The notes beneath the pieces are model-generated. The model was not told where the DNA came from. It ran no database searches and worked only from the letters and a program-made list of their open reading frames with translations. Positions 1 through 8,145 of a stretch of 64,000 bases of DNA are shown piece by piece. Within the stretch, counting starts at the first letter, position 1. The number at the start of each line of letters is the position of its first letter. The stretch is from Streptomyces sp. CB01201. GTDB lineage: Bacteria; Actinomycetota; Actinomycetes; Streptomycetales; Streptomycetaceae. The position numbers and the translations under genes are program-made. The stretch covers positions 275,798-339,797 of the forward strand of contig NZ_NNBJ01000003.1 in NCBI RefSeq assembly GCF_002803085.1. Direction: 5' to 3'.

Positions 1-812
1 ACGGAGACGACCTCGCCGGTGAGGTACGAGGAGTAGTCGCCGGCCAGGAACACGATGACGTTGGCGACCTCCCACGGTTCGGCGTAGCGGCCGAACGCCT
101 CGCGGGCGGTGAGCTCTTCGAGCAGTTCGGCGGAGGTGACCTTCACCAGGTGCGGGTGCATGGCGAGGCTGGGCGCCACCGCGTTGACGCGCACGCCGTA
201 CTCGGCGGCCTCGATGGCGGCGCACCGGGTCAGCGCCATGACGCCGGCCTTGGCTGCGGCGTAGTGGGCCTGGCCGGCCTGGGCGCGCCAGCCGACGACC
301 GAGGCGTTGTTGACGATGACGCCGCCCCGGCCGCTGTCCTTGAAGGCGCGCAGGGCGGCCCGGGTGCAGCGGAAGGTGCCGTTCAGGGTGACGTCGAGGA
401 CCTTGGACCAGGCCTCGTCCGTCATGTCGACGAGGGAGCAAGTCCCGCCCAGGCCCGCGTTGTTGACGACGATGTCGAGACGGCCGTGTTCGTGTTCGGC
501 GAGCGCGAGGAGGGCGGCGACCTGCCGTTCGTCGGTCACGTCGCAGGGGACGGAGGCGACCCGGTCCGCGCCGAACTCCGCGGCCAGCGCCTCCTCGGTC
601 TCCTTCAGGCGGCGGGCGTGGGCGTCGCCGATGACGACGCGGGCGCCCTCTTCGAGGAGCCTGCGGGCGGTGGCCCCGCCGATCCCGGCGCCGGCCGCCG
701 CGGTGACGACGGCGGTGCGGCCGTCGAGCAGTGCGTGGCCGGGCACGTACTGAGCCGTGTTGGCCGCCGTCCGGGCCTCGCCGGCCGCCGCCTGAGCCTT
801 GTTGTCCGTCAC
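1..812 (-). CDS. Short-chain dehydrogenase/reductase, C-terminus cut by window edge
   Basis: NAD(P)-dependent oxidoreductase of the SDR superfamily; about 270 residues are visible and the 3' end lies left of the window. The GTG start gives an N-terminus MTDNKAQAAAG. A glycine-rich cofactor loop reads TAAAGAGIG, followed by NNAG (VVNNAGLGG), an NNAS catalytic serine region and the YxxxK motif in HYAAAKAGV, so the catalytic Ser-Tyr-Lys set is present. The last visible residues (FLAGDYSSYLTGEVVS) are the usual SDR C-terminal block, so only a few residues are missing. It is divergent from two acyl-CoA dehydrogenase genes, with an inverted repeat in between, suggesting a shared acyl-CoA or steroid/fatty-acid side-chain degradation role (inference). 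Substrate unknown. Confidence 0.88.
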   Translation of the reverse strand, partial: MTDNKAQAAAGEARTAANTAQYVPGHALLDGRTAVVTAAAGAGIGGATARRLLEEGARVVIGDAHARRLKETEEALAAEFGADRVASVPCDVTDERQVAALLALAEHEHGRLDIVVNNAGLGGTCSLVDMTDEAWSKVLDVTLNGTFRCTRAALRAFKDSGRGGVIVNNASVVGWRAQAGQAHYAAAKAGVMALTRCAAIEAAEYGVRVNAVAPSLAMHPHLVKVTSAELLEELTAREAFGRYAEPWEVANVIVFLAGDYSSYLTGEVVS

Positions 813-825
813 GGCGCCACGTTAA

Positions 826-845
826 CCTACCAAACACTTGTTAGG
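826..845. promoter_or_regulatory. Inverted repeat in divergent SDR/acyl-CoA dehydrogenase promoter
   Basis: The sequence CCTACCAA-ACAC-TTGTTAGG has 7 of 8 matching arm positions and lies between two divergent catabolic genes. Its size and position fit an operator for a TetR-type repressor of acyl-CoA metabolism; no regulator gene is adjacent in the window. Confidence 0.5.
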
Positions 846-866
846 GAAGGATGGTGTGCCGTACCC

Positions 867-2036
867 ATGGACCTGGACCCCACGCCCGACCAGGAGGCCT
901 TCCGGGCCGAGGCGCGCGACTGGCTCGCCGCGCACGTGCCGTCCGCGCCGCTTCCCTCTCTGGAGACCGAAGCCGGCTTCGCGGCCCACCGGGAGTGGGA
1001 GGCGCGGCTGTCCGCGGACCGCTGGTCGGTGGTGTCCTGGCCGCAGGAGTACGGAGGCCGGGGCGTCGACATCTTCCGGTGGCTGGTCTTCGAGGAGGAG
1101 TACTTCGCGGCGGGCGGCCCCGGGCGCGTCTCGCAGAACGGCATCAACCTGCTCGCGCCCACCCTGTTCGACCACGGTACGCCCGAGCAGCGGGCGCGCG
1201 TCCTGCCGGACATGGCGAGCGGCGCGACGATCTGGGCGCAGGCCTGGTCCGAGCCGGAGGCGGGCTCCGACCTCGCCTCGCTGCGCTCCAAGGCCGTGCG
1301 CACGGACGGGGGTTGGCTGCTCTCGGGGCAGAAGACCTGGTCGTCGCGGGCCGCGTTCGCCGACCGCGCCTTCGGCATCTTCCGCACCGACCCCGAGGCC
1401 GCCAGGCCCCACCAGGGCCTGACCTATCTGATGTTCGACCTGCGCGCCCCGGGGGTGGGCGTACGCCCCATCGGCCGCCTCGACGGCAAGCCCGCCTTCG
1501 CCGAACTCTTCCTGGACAACGTCTTCGTGCCGGACGAGGACGTGATCGGCGAGGCCGGCGCGGGCTGGCGGATCGCCATGTCGACGACCGGCAACGAGCG
1601 CGGTCTGATGCTGCGCTCCCCCGGCCGCTTCCTGGCCTCGGCCACGCGGCTCGTGGAGCTGTGGCGCACGGCGGGCGACCCGGCGGACACCGCACTGCGC
1701 GACCGGGTCGCGGACGCGGTGATCGGGGCGCGCGCCTATCAGCTCTTCACCTGCGCGGGCGCCTCCCGCTTCGCCGAGGGCGGTGTGATCGGCGCCGAGT
1801 CGAGCCTCAACAAGGTGTTCTGGTCGCGGTACGACATCGCCCTGCACGAGTGCGCGCTCGATCTGCTCGGCCCGTACGGGGAGCTGTCGGACGAGGCCGA
1901 CGAGGCGCCCGCGCACGGGAGTTGGGCCGAGGGCCATGTCTTCTCGCTGGCCGGTCCGATCTACGCGGGGACGAACGAGATCCAGCGCGACATCATCGCC
2001 GAGCGGCTGCTCGGCCTGCCGAAGGGGCGCCGATGA
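867..2036 (+). CDS. Acyl-CoA dehydrogenase, first subunit of a pair
   Basis: FAD-dependent alpha,beta-dehydrogenase of acyl-CoA thioesters, 389 aa. It starts at the ATG giving MDLDPTPDQEAFRAEARDWL, the usual N-terminal helical domain. Central residues AWSEPEAGSDLASL form the FAD/substrate-binding beta domain signature, and the C-terminal part ends GPIYAGTNEIQRDIIAERLLGLP, the classical FadE signature (GTNEIQ). The stop overlaps the next acyl-CoA dehydrogenase gene by 4 bp (ATGA), so the two are translationally coupled. Actinobacterial FadE proteins encoded as unequal tandem pairs often assemble as alpha2beta2 heterotetramers, for example in steroid side-chain degradation; that is an inference here from size and coupling. 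Confidence 0.93.
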   Translation: MDLDPTPDQEAFRAEARDWLAAHVPSAPLPSLETEAGFAAHREWEARLSADRWSVVSWPQEYGGRGVDIFRWLVFEEEYFAAGGPGRVSQNGINLLAPTLFDHGTPEQRARVLPDMASGATIWAQAWSEPEAGSDLASLRSKAVRTDGGWLLSGQKTWSSRAAFADRAFGIFRTDPEAARPHQGLTYLMFDLRAPGVGVRPIGRLDGKPAFAELFLDNVFVPDEDVIGEAGAGWRIAMSTTGNERGLMLRSPGRFLASATRLVELWRTAGDPADTALRDRVADAVIGARAYQLFTCAGASRFAEGGVIGAESSLNKVFWSRYDIALHECALDLLGPYGELSDEADEAPAHGSWAEGHVFSLAGPIYAGTNEIQRDIIAERLLGLPKGRR

Positions 2037-3013
2037 GGTTTCTGCTCACCTCGCAACAGCTCGACTTCGCCCGCTCCCTGGACGCGCTGCTGAGCGCCGC
2101 CGACACGCCCGCGGCGATACGGGCCTGGGCCGCGGGGGACGCGGGGCCCGGCCGGGCCCTCTGGTCGCGGCTCGCCGATGCGGGGGTGTTCGCGCTCGGA
2201 GTGCCCGAGGAGCACGAGGGGATGGGCGCGCTTCCGGTCGAACTCGCGCTCTCGTGCGTGGAGTTGGGGCGGCACGCGCTGCCGGGTCCGGTCGTGGAGA
2301 CGGTGGCCGCCGCCGCACTGCTGGCCCGGCTCGCGGAGCTCGGCGAGGAGGGCCCCGCCAAGCGGCTGCTGCCCGGTATCGCCTCGGGCGCATGCCTGGC
2401 GAGCGTGCTGTGGCCGGGCGGTGGCCCGTACGCACTCGACGCGGACGCGGCGGACGTGGTGCTCACCGTCGCGGACCAGGAGCTGCGGCTCGCCCCGGGG
2501 CACGGCCCCGTCCAGCCGTCGGCCGACCCGGCCAGGCGGCTCGCACGGCCCCTGCCGGGCGGTGAACTGCTGTACACGGGGCCCCAGTTGGAGGATGCCG
2601 TCGCCTACGCCACCGGGTGGGCGCGGCTCGCGGCGGCCGGGCAGTGTCTCGGAGTCGCCGAGGCGCTGCTTGCCCGGACGGTGGCGTACGTCAAGCAGCG
2701 CACCCAGTTCGGGGCGCCGATCGGTTCGTTCCAGGCGGTCAAGCACCGGCTCGCGGACATCCTGATCGCGATCGAGTTCGCGCGGCCGCTGCTGTACGGG
2801 GCCGCGCTGTCGCTCGCGCCGGGCGAGGTGGCCGCGGCGAAGGTGACGGCCGGGGAGGCCGCGTACGGCGCCGCCCGCACCGCGCTGCAACTGCACGGCG
2901 CGGTCGGCTACACCCAGGAGCTCGACCTGTCGCTGTGGCTGCGCAAGGCCCGGCCGCTCCGGGACGCGTGGGGGTCGCCCGGGGAATGCCGGGCGCGGGT
3001 GCTGGCGGGCTGA
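2033..3013 (+). CDS. Acyl-CoA dehydrogenase, second (short) subunit
   Basis: Partner acyl-CoA dehydrogenase, 326 aa, shorter than the standard ~380 aa. The ATG start lies within the ATGA overlap with the upstream gene. The conserved C-terminal signature RTQFGAPIGSFQAVKHRLAD and LHGAVGYTQELDLSLWLRKA are present, while the central FAD-binding block (WxxPxxGSD type) of the first subunit has no clear counterpart. This asymmetry matches heteromeric FadE pairs in which the two subunits share complementary parts of the active site. Product would be an enoyl-CoA; the substrate cannot be read from sequence. Confidence 0.9.
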   Translation: MRFLLTSQQLDFARSLDALLSAADTPAAIRAWAAGDAGPGRALWSRLADAGVFALGVPEEHEGMGALPVELALSCVELGRHALPGPVVETVAAAALLARLAELGEEGPAKRLLPGIASGACLASVLWPGGGPYALDADAADVVLTVADQELRLAPGHGPVQPSADPARRLARPLPGGELLYTGPQLEDAVAYATGWARLAAAGQCLGVAEALLARTVAYVKQRTQFGAPIGSFQAVKHRLADILIAIEFARPLLYGAALSLAPGEVAAAKVTAGEAAYGAARTALQLHGAVGYTQELDLSLWLRKARPLRDAWGSPGECRARVLAG

Positions 3014-3070
3014 GGGGGGGAATCCCCACCCCGCCCCTTCCCGAGATCCTCCGGGGGATTCGATTCGGCT

Positions 3071-3112
3071 GCGGACCGTGCGTGGCTGGTCGCGCAGTTC
3101 CCCGCGCCCCTT
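3071..3112. repeat. Streptomyces intergenic repeat, copy 1
   Basis: Contains GGCTGGTCGCGCAGTTCCCC followed by GCGCCCCT, matching nearly base for base the copy at 5119-5160 and, with an insertion, the copy near 21,028-21,076. It lies in the 133-bp gap between convergent genes. This type of element recurs in intergenic regions of Streptomyces; its function is unknown. Confidence 0.75.
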
Positions 3113-3146
3113 GGCGGTACCGGTGCTGCCGGCTCGACCCGCGGGT

Positions 3147-3686
3147 TCAGGCGTCCTCGCGCACCGACCCCTCGCCGCTGCCGCGCCTGAGGGTGCGCAG
3201 CGCGGTGCCGGGACGCCAGACGCGTACGACGATCTCCTCGTTCTCGACGCCGGTGTACACGACCTCGGTCGGCTCGACACGGAAGAGGAGGAACGGTTCG
3301 GGCGGGGTCGTCTGCTCGATGTAGGACGCCAGCGCGGCCGGGTCGGTGACCCGCACCGCGCGCCCGCTGACCCGTACGTCACCGTCGGCCATCTCGGCGT
3401 CCGGGCCCGGGTTGGCCTGGAGCGAGAAGCGCGGGTCGCGCAACAGGTCGAGGGCCTTCATCGAGCCGGGCATCATGCCGAGCAGCAGCTCACCGTCCCG
3501 GAACTCCACCTCCAGGCCGGTCACCCGGGGCGAGCCGTCCTTGCGCAGGGTGCCGAGGACCTGGTGCTTGTACTTCTGGAAGCGGGCCTCGGCGAGGGCG
3601 GCGAACTGCGGCTCGGCCTGGTGGAACTCGCTCCAGGCCCGTGCCGGGGGCGCGGTCGGCGGGGTCGCCGTGTCTGTGGTGTCCAT
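3147..3686 (-). CDS. Pyridoxamine 5'-phosphate oxidase-like flavin/F420-binding protein
   Basis: A 179-aa protein of the split-barrel PNPOx-like fold. Start ATG gives MDTTDTATPPTAPPARAWSEF; the recognisable core is HQVLGTLRKDGSPRVTGLEVEF...GELLLGMMPGSMKALDLLRDPRFSLQ, the typical beta-barrel that binds FMN or coenzyme F420. In Streptomyces many such stand-alone proteins are F420-dependent reductases or haem/biliverdin-binding proteins, so the reaction is not fixed by sequence. It is followed convergently by the acyl-CoA dehydrogenase pair and preceded by the hutD gene on the same strand, 41 bp away, so it may share its transcript. Confidence 0.8.
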   Translation of the reverse strand: MDTTDTATPPTAPPARAWSEFHQAEPQFAALAEARFQKYKHQVLGTLRKDGSPRVTGLEVEFRDGELLLGMMPGSMKALDLLRDPRFSLQANPGPDAEMADGDVRVSGRAVRVTDPAALASYIEQTTPPEPFLLFRVEPTEVVYTGVENEEIVVRVWRPGTALRTLRRGSGEGSVREDA

Positions 3687-3727
3687 AGTTCCAGGAAACC
3701 TCGGATACCCGACAACCTCTGTCCGGA

Positions 3728-4264
3728 TTACCGGGCGGGAAGGGTGACGACCGCCGCGTGTCCCTCGGCCCGCACCGCCACCGTGCCCCGCGCGGTGAGC
3801 TGGGCGTCGTACGGGTCCAGGTGTACGCCGTCGACGCGGGCGGGTGCGTCGAGAGCGACGACCAGGGCGGGCCCTGCGATCGTCAGGTCGCCCCGCACCA
3901 CGGCGACCGCCGGCGCGGGGGTGCCCCGGCGGAACATCACGTTGAAGTTGACGACCGGGCCGGCCAGGAGGCGGCAGTCCGTGGGGGCGTCGCCGGGGAA
4001 GTGCTGGGGCACGAACCGCTCGTCCACGAGGCGGCGTCGGCCGCCCACCAGGAGGTCCATGCCGGCGCCCTCGACGACGGTGAGGATCCGGTCCACCCCC
4101 GGGAATCCGGAGAACGGGCCGTCCGCGCCGACATCGGCGAGGCTGGCCCGCCACACGAAGTCGGCGGTGCCCGCGCCCTCGGGGTGGGCCACGACGTTCC
4201 GGGTCACCCCGCCGCCGTTGCGCCACGGCACGGCCGCCCTGTCGGCGGCTCGCAGTGTCCTCAC
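3728..4264 (-). CDS. hutD: HutD/Ves family protein
   Basis: Cupin-like HutD/Ves family protein, 178 aa. The N-terminus TLRAADRAAVPWRNGGGVTRNVV is the family hallmark (PWRNGGG), followed by FVWRASLADVGADGPFSGFPGVDRILTVVEG. HutD is often linked to histidine utilisation but its biochemical role is unsettled. The GTG start overlaps the stop of the vWA gene (GTGA), so the two genes are coupled; no other hut gene is nearby, so a histidine role is not supported by context. Confidence 0.85.
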   Translation of the reverse strand: MRTLRAADRAAVPWRNGGGVTRNVVAHPEGAGTADFVWRASLADVGADGPFSGFPGVDRILTVVEGAGMDLLVGGRRRLVDERFVPQHFPGDAPTDCRLLAGPVVNFNVMFRRGTPAPAVAVVRGDLTIAGPALVVALDAPARVDGVHLDPYDAQLTARGTVAVRAEGHAAVVTLPAR

Positions 4265-4980
4265 CGTACGATCCCTTCCGCCCGGGCGGCGCGCAGCCAG
4301 TGCGGGAACTCGCCGAGCAGCCGGTCGTAGAGCTGGGCGTCCGTCACCCGGCGCGGGTCGCTGCCGGCCGCGAAGAAGCCCGCGTTGTCGACGCGGCGGC
4401 GCTCGGGGACGGCCAACTCGTCGAGCCTGCGCAGGAAGTCGAACTGGTGGCTGCGGGGGTCGCCGAAACCGATGAACTGCCAGAACATCGGCAGCGTCGC
4501 CGCCTTGCAGACGTAGCGCTCGGCGGCGAGCCTGCTGCTCGGGCCGCCGTCGGTCTGGAGCACGACGAGCGCGGGGGCGCTCGCGCCGCTCTCCAGGTAG
4601 TGGTCGATGACCGCGTCCATCGCCACGTGGTAGTTGGTGCGGCCCATACGGCCGAGGTTGGCCACGATCCGCTCGATGCGGCCCCGGTGGTTGTGCAGGG
4701 CGATCTCCGTCTCGGCGTCGATGTCCGTGGAGAAGAACACGACCGGGACGCGGCCGTCGTCGTCGAGGTGTGCGGAGAGCCCGAGCACGCGGTCGGCAAG
4801 TGCCTGCACACTGCCGTCCCTGAAGTACGGGCGCATCGAGCCGGAGTGGTCGACGACGAGGTAGACGGCGGCGGTCTCGTCGTCGAGCCCGTGCTTCTCC
4901 AGCGATGTGGCGGCGTGCTTGTAGAGGGAGACGAGGGCGGGGGCACACTCCTCCACCTTCTGGAGGGACAGGGCGGGCAT
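4261..4980 (-). CDS. vWA domain protein, TerF-like
   Basis: A 239-aa protein that is essentially one von Willebrand factor A domain of the TerF-like group. The MIDAS metal site is visible as VDHSGSMRPYF (DxSxS), with a later VVLQTDGGPSS loop supplying the remaining ligands. The start MPALSLQKVEECAPALVSLYKH is preceded by a good ribosome site (GAAGGGAG). TerF-like vWA proteins occur with tellurite/stress (Ter) systems, but no terD-type gene is adjacent. It is coupled to hutD downstream. Role: probably a cytosolic metal-dependent protein-binding module (inference). Confidence 0.85.
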   Translation of the reverse strand: MPALSLQKVEECAPALVSLYKHAATSLEKHGLDDETAAVYLVVDHSGSMRPYFRDGSVQALADRVLGLSAHLDDDGRVPVVFFSTDIDAETEIALHNHRGRIERIVANLGRMGRTNYHVAMDAVIDHYLESGASAPALVVLQTDGGPSSRLAAERYVCKAATLPMFWQFIGFGDPRSHQFDFLRRLDELAVPERRRVDNAGFFAAGSDPRRVTDAQLYDRLLGEFPHWLRAARAEGIVR

Positions 4981-5118
4981 GCGGCTCCCTTCGCGCCGGG
5001 GTGCGGGTGACGAGGGTACGCCGCTTTGGCGGTGCGGGGCGGCTCCGCCCGGCCGGAGGTGTCCGGTGCCGCCCCGCGCCGGGGGCTTCAAGTTCCGCTC
5101 CGGGGTGGGGTGTTCGGT

Positions 5119-5160
5119 GCGGGCCGTCCGTGGCTGGTCGCGCAGTTCCCCGCGCCCCTC
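5119..5160. repeat. Streptomyces intergenic repeat, copy 2
   Basis: Second copy of the element at 3071-3112 (GGCTGGTCGCGCAGTTCCCC then GCGCCCCT). It sits in the 272-bp gap between the vWA gene start and the LysR gene stop. Apart from this repeat I see no gene in the gap. Confidence 0.75.
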
Positions 5161-5252
5161 AGCAGGGTGCCCGTACCCGGCACCGGGCCTTCAGGATCCG
5201 TCGCGCCCTCGCGGCGGAGCCGCACGTGGTGGAGCTTCCGTTCCCTTCCGGG

Positions 5253-6158
5253 TCAGTCGGCCAGCAGGGACGCCTGGTCGCGGAGGGCGCGGGTCAGGGC
5301 CGCCGTCGCGGGGGGCGTGGGGCCGGGGCTGCGCACCAGGCTGATGCGGCGGCGTTCCTCGGGGAGGTCGTCCGGCGTGATGAGGCGGACGCCGGGCGGG
5401 ATCGCGGACAGCAGCAGGGAGGGGACGGTCGTGATGCCCGCGCCGGCTGCGACCAGGTGCAGCTTGGTGAGCCAGTCGCGGGCGGAGTGGTGGACCCGGG
5501 GGCGTCCGGGCAGGCCCGGCCAGATGCCGAGCAGGGGCTCGTCGTCGACTGCCGGGCCGGCGATCCACGTCTCGTCGGCCAGTTCGCGCGCGGTGACGCC
5601 GGCCCGGTCGGCGAAACGGTCGGCCGGCACCGCCAGGACCAGGCGGTCCTCCAGGAGCGGCTCGGCGTGCAGGGGCGGATCGTCGGCGTCGGGAGCGCGG
5701 TGCGGTGGCCGGGAGGAGAGCAGCGCGAGGTCGAGGGCGCCGGCGCGCAGCGCCCTCAGCAGTGAGGGAGTGGTCCCCTCCCGGGTGGTGACGCGGACCC
5801 GCGGGCTTTCCCGGCCCAGGGTCGCGAGGGCGCGGGCCACGAGCACCGCTCCGGCGGCGGGGATGAAGCCGAGTCGCACGTGGCCGCCGTCGTCCTGGGC
5901 GCCGCTCAGTTCCCGGTCGGCCGCCGCCAGCGCGTCCAGCGCGGTCACGGCGTGGCGCAGCAGGACCCGGCCCGCGGTGGTCAGCCGGACGCCGCCCGGA
6001 TACCGGTCGAACAGCCGGGACCCGGTGGCCTGTTCCAGGCCGGCCACCTGCCGGGAGACGGCCGACTGCGTGTACCCCAGTGCCTGGGCCGCAGCCGTGA
6101 AGGTGCCCCGCTCGGCCACCTCACGCAGCACCCGCAGGCCGACCACCGTGATGTCCAT
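5253..6158 (-). CDS. LysR family transcriptional regulator
   Basis: A 301-aa LysR-type regulator. The chosen ATG gives MDITVVGLRVLREVAERGTF, directly starting the winged helix-turn-helix (AAQALGYTQSAVSRQVAGLEQATGSRLFDR). The effector-binding domain follows with LGFIPAAGAVLVARALATL. It is divergent from a tautomerase-family gene, the usual arrangement for a LysR regulator and its target; an inverted repeat lies between them. The inducer is not predictable. Confidence 0.93.
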   Translation of the reverse strand: MDITVVGLRVLREVAERGTFTAAAQALGYTQSAVSRQVAGLEQATGSRLFDRYPGGVRLTTAGRVLLRHAVTALDALAAADRELSGAQDDGGHVRLGFIPAAGAVLVARALATLGRESPRVRVTTREGTTPSLLRALRAGALDLALLSSRPPHRAPDADDPPLHAEPLLEDRLVLAVPADRFADRAGVTARELADETWIAGPAVDDEPLLGIWPGLPGRPRVHHSARDWLTKLHLVAAGAGITTVPSLLLSAIPPGVRLITPDDLPEERRRISLVRSPGPTPPATAALTRALRDQASLLAD

Positions 6159-6185
6159 GAGCGATGAGCATATCCAGCATGCCAA

Positions 6186-6204
6186 CCATTCGCTGGCCGA
6201 ATGG
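6186..6204. promoter_or_regulatory. Candidate LysR operator
   Basis: Perfect inverted repeat CCATTCG-CTGGC-CGAATGG, 28 bp upstream of the LysR start and 108 bp upstream of the divergent tautomerase. It contains the T-N11-A spacing typical of LysR binding sites. Confidence 0.55.
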
Positions 6205-6311
6205 GACTCGGGTTCCTAGCGTGGGGAGCGATGGCCTTGCGGGACTTCGGGTTACGTCGACTCCCCCGGTCATGGATTGTCACCAATCATCACGAAGGGA
6301 AGCGAGCGAGC

Positions 6312-6737
6312 ATGCCGCTGATCACCATCCACCTGCGCCAGGGCACCACCCCCGAGTACCGCCGCGAGGTCTCCGCCGCGCTCCATCAGGCGATGATGGA
6401 CGTGCTGAAGATCCCGCACGACGACCAGTTCCATGTCTTCCACGAGGTCACGCCCGACAACTTCCACATGCAGCCGGTCGTGTTCGGCCTGCCGCGCGGT
6501 GAGCGCACCATGCTCATCCAGCTGTCCTTCAACCACCGCACGGCCCAAGAGAAGAGCGCACTGTTCCGGGCGATCGTCGATCAGCTCCGGCTGCGCGCCG
6601 GCGTCCCCGAGGAGGACGTCCTGCTGATGGCCGTGGAGACGGCCCGCGAGAACTGGTGGGCCGCCGGCCGTGTCGTCAGCCCCGAGACCGGCTTCGACGT
6701 GCGCATGCCCCCCGTCGAAGCCGTCGGCACGGACTGA
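6312..6737 (+). CDS. Tautomerase family protein
   Basis: A 141-aa member of the tautomerase/MIF superfamily. The mature N-terminus after Met removal is Pro (MPLITIHLRQGTTPEYRREV), which serves as the catalytic base in this superfamily. The length fits the longer group with about 130-150 residues per subunit rather than the 62-residue 4-oxalocrotonate tautomerase. The ATG follows a GAAGGGAAG ribosome site. It is the likely target of the divergent LysR regulator. Substrate unknown. Confidence 0.87.
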   Translation: MPLITIHLRQGTTPEYRREVSAALHQAMMDVLKIPHDDQFHVFHEVTPDNFHMQPVVFGLPRGERTMLIQLSFNHRTAQEKSALFRAIVDQLRLRAGVPEEDVLLMAVETARENWWAAGRVVSPETGFDVRMPPVEAVGTD

Positions 6738-6752
6738 CCCCATCGCCGTGGG

Positions 6753-7865
6753 TCAGGGAGTCTCCGCCTGGTCCTGGAAGGCGGGCAGGGCGAAGATGCG
6801 TTCCTTGGCGGGGTCCGGCATCAGCTCCACCAGGGGCAGGACCAGGTCCCAGAGGTTCTGCTTGTCGACCTCGCGGGCCAGGGCGTCCAGGTCCGTGTCC
6901 GAGAGGTCGCCCGCCGCCTCGGCCACCACCGTGCGGGACGGCTCGGGCAGCAGCTCGACCAGGGGCAGGAATTCCGCCCACAGCGCTGTCGCCACGACCG
7001 CGGGCACGATGCCGGACAGGACCTCGGGGTCGGTGAGGGACGGCAGGAGGGCCACCGCCCGGCGGTCCTCCTCGGACAGGAGGGCCACCAGGGGGAGCAG
7101 GGACTCCCACAGGTCCTGCTCAGCCGTGGTGCGGACCAGGGTGTCGAGGCGGTCCTGGGGCTGGCGGGCGGCCAGGGTGGCGATGCGGGCGCGCTGCTCC
7201 CCCGTCACCATGCCGGCCACCGCGAGGGCCTCGGGCCACAGGCCGTCGGCGGCCGAGGCGATGACGTGGGCCAGGCGGTCCTCGCCCATCAACTCGACGA
7301 TGTCGCCCAGGCGTTGGGGCTGGTCCACGGCGAAACCGGTGCGCAGCACCACCGCGTCGTCGACCTGCGGCAGGATCCGGGTGAGCGCCGAATCGCGCAG
7401 ATGGCCGACGAAGCGGCCCATCGTGAGGTGGTCGCCGCGTTCGGCGAGCGCGACCGAGATCCGCACGAGCAGGTTCTCGTCGAGCCGGTCGACGATGCCC
7501 TCGATGCGCCGGGGGTCGAGGTGCGCGCAGGACGCGGCGGTGAAGGCGACGGGCAGCTTCTCGATGATGTCGGCGGCCCGGGCGGGTTCGAGGCGGCCCG
7601 CGACGGCGGCGGCGAGCCGAGGGCCGAGGGCCTTCTGCGAGATGGCGGCGGCGACCCCGGCCGGTACGAGCTTGGTGGCCTTGGCGATGCGGTCCAGCAT
7701 GTCGGGCATGCCGTCGAACAGGGCCGCCACCGTCTGTTCGCGCAGGGTGCGCAGATCGTCGGCGGGCAGCCCGGCGAGGAAGGCGAGCCGTTCGGGGCGC
7801 TCGTCGAGCAGGGCCGCGAGCTTCTCGATCTCGGCGCGGGCCCGGAGCGTGTCGCGGGTGTCCAT
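6753..7865 (-). CDS. Hypothetical helical-repeat protein
   Basis: A 370-aa soluble protein of unknown function. It is rich in Leu/Ala helices; near the C-terminus three units begin LWESLLPLVALL, LWAEFLPLVELL and LWDLVLPLVELM, about 45 residues apart, indicating an alpha-solenoid reminiscent of the MgtE N-terminal superhelix. The ATG start (MDTRDTLRARAEIEKL) has a GGTGA ribosome site 5 bp upstream; an upstream in-frame GTG at 7883 overlaps the previous gene's stop (GTGA), so a six-residue longer form is possible. It forms an operon with the 72-aa gene upstream. No catalytic motif was seen. Confidence 0.7.
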   Translation of the reverse strand: MDTRDTLRARAEIEKLAALLDERPERLAFLAGLPADDLRTLREQTVAALFDGMPDMLDRIAKATKLVPAGVAAAISQKALGPRLAAAVAGRLEPARAADIIEKLPVAFTAASCAHLDPRRIEGIVDRLDENLLVRISVALAERGDHLTMGRFVGHLRDSALTRILPQVDDAVVLRTGFAVDQPQRLGDIVELMGEDRLAHVIASAADGLWPEALAVAGMVTGEQRARIATLAARQPQDRLDTLVRTTAEQDLWESLLPLVALLSEEDRRAVALLPSLTDPEVLSGIVPAVVATALWAEFLPLVELLPEPSRTVVAEAAGDLSDTDLDALAREVDKQNLWDLVLPLVELMPDPAKERIFALPAFQDQAETP

Positions 7866-7879
7866 GGCAGTCACCGGCC

Positions 7880-8098
7880 TCACTTGAAGAGGATGCGGCG
7901 GACGGGGCCGCGGGCCAGGGCGGGCACGAGCCCGAGGGCGGCTTCCGCGGCCTCGCCGAGCCCGGCCGCGCGGCTTTCGCGTTCCTTGCTCAACGCGCCT
8001 GCCAGATAGGTGAGTTGATCCTCCGTCAGGCGTGCGAGGGAGGGCGGTGGCGCCGCCCCCAGTTCCGTACTCAGCTGCGAAAGCGGTTCGTTGCTCAC
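7880..8098 (-). CDS. Small hypothetical protein, 72 aa
   Basis: A 72-aa protein, N-terminus MSNEPLSQLSTELGAAPPPS, then LARLTEDQLTYLAGALSKERESRAAGLGEAAEAALGLVPALARGPVRRILFK. The GTG start is fixed by an excellent GGGAGGT ribosome site. The sequence is mostly helical with a basic C-terminus and no transmembrane segment. It is directly upstream of, and probably coupled with, the helical-repeat gene, so the two proteins may interact (inference). I do not recognise the family. Confidence 0.65.
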   Translation of the reverse strand: MSNEPLSQLSTELGAAPPPSLARLTEDQLTYLAGALSKERESRAAGLGEAAEAALGLVPALARGPVRRILFK

Positions 8099-8145
8099 GG
8101 GACCTCCCGAAGACGGACGGCGGCTCGTCCCGAGACTGAGGCGCA

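Noticed and set aside
3728..4264. Histidine-utilisation operon because of hutD
   Set aside because: No hutU, hutI, hutH or hutG is nearby; HutD proteins are often solitary.
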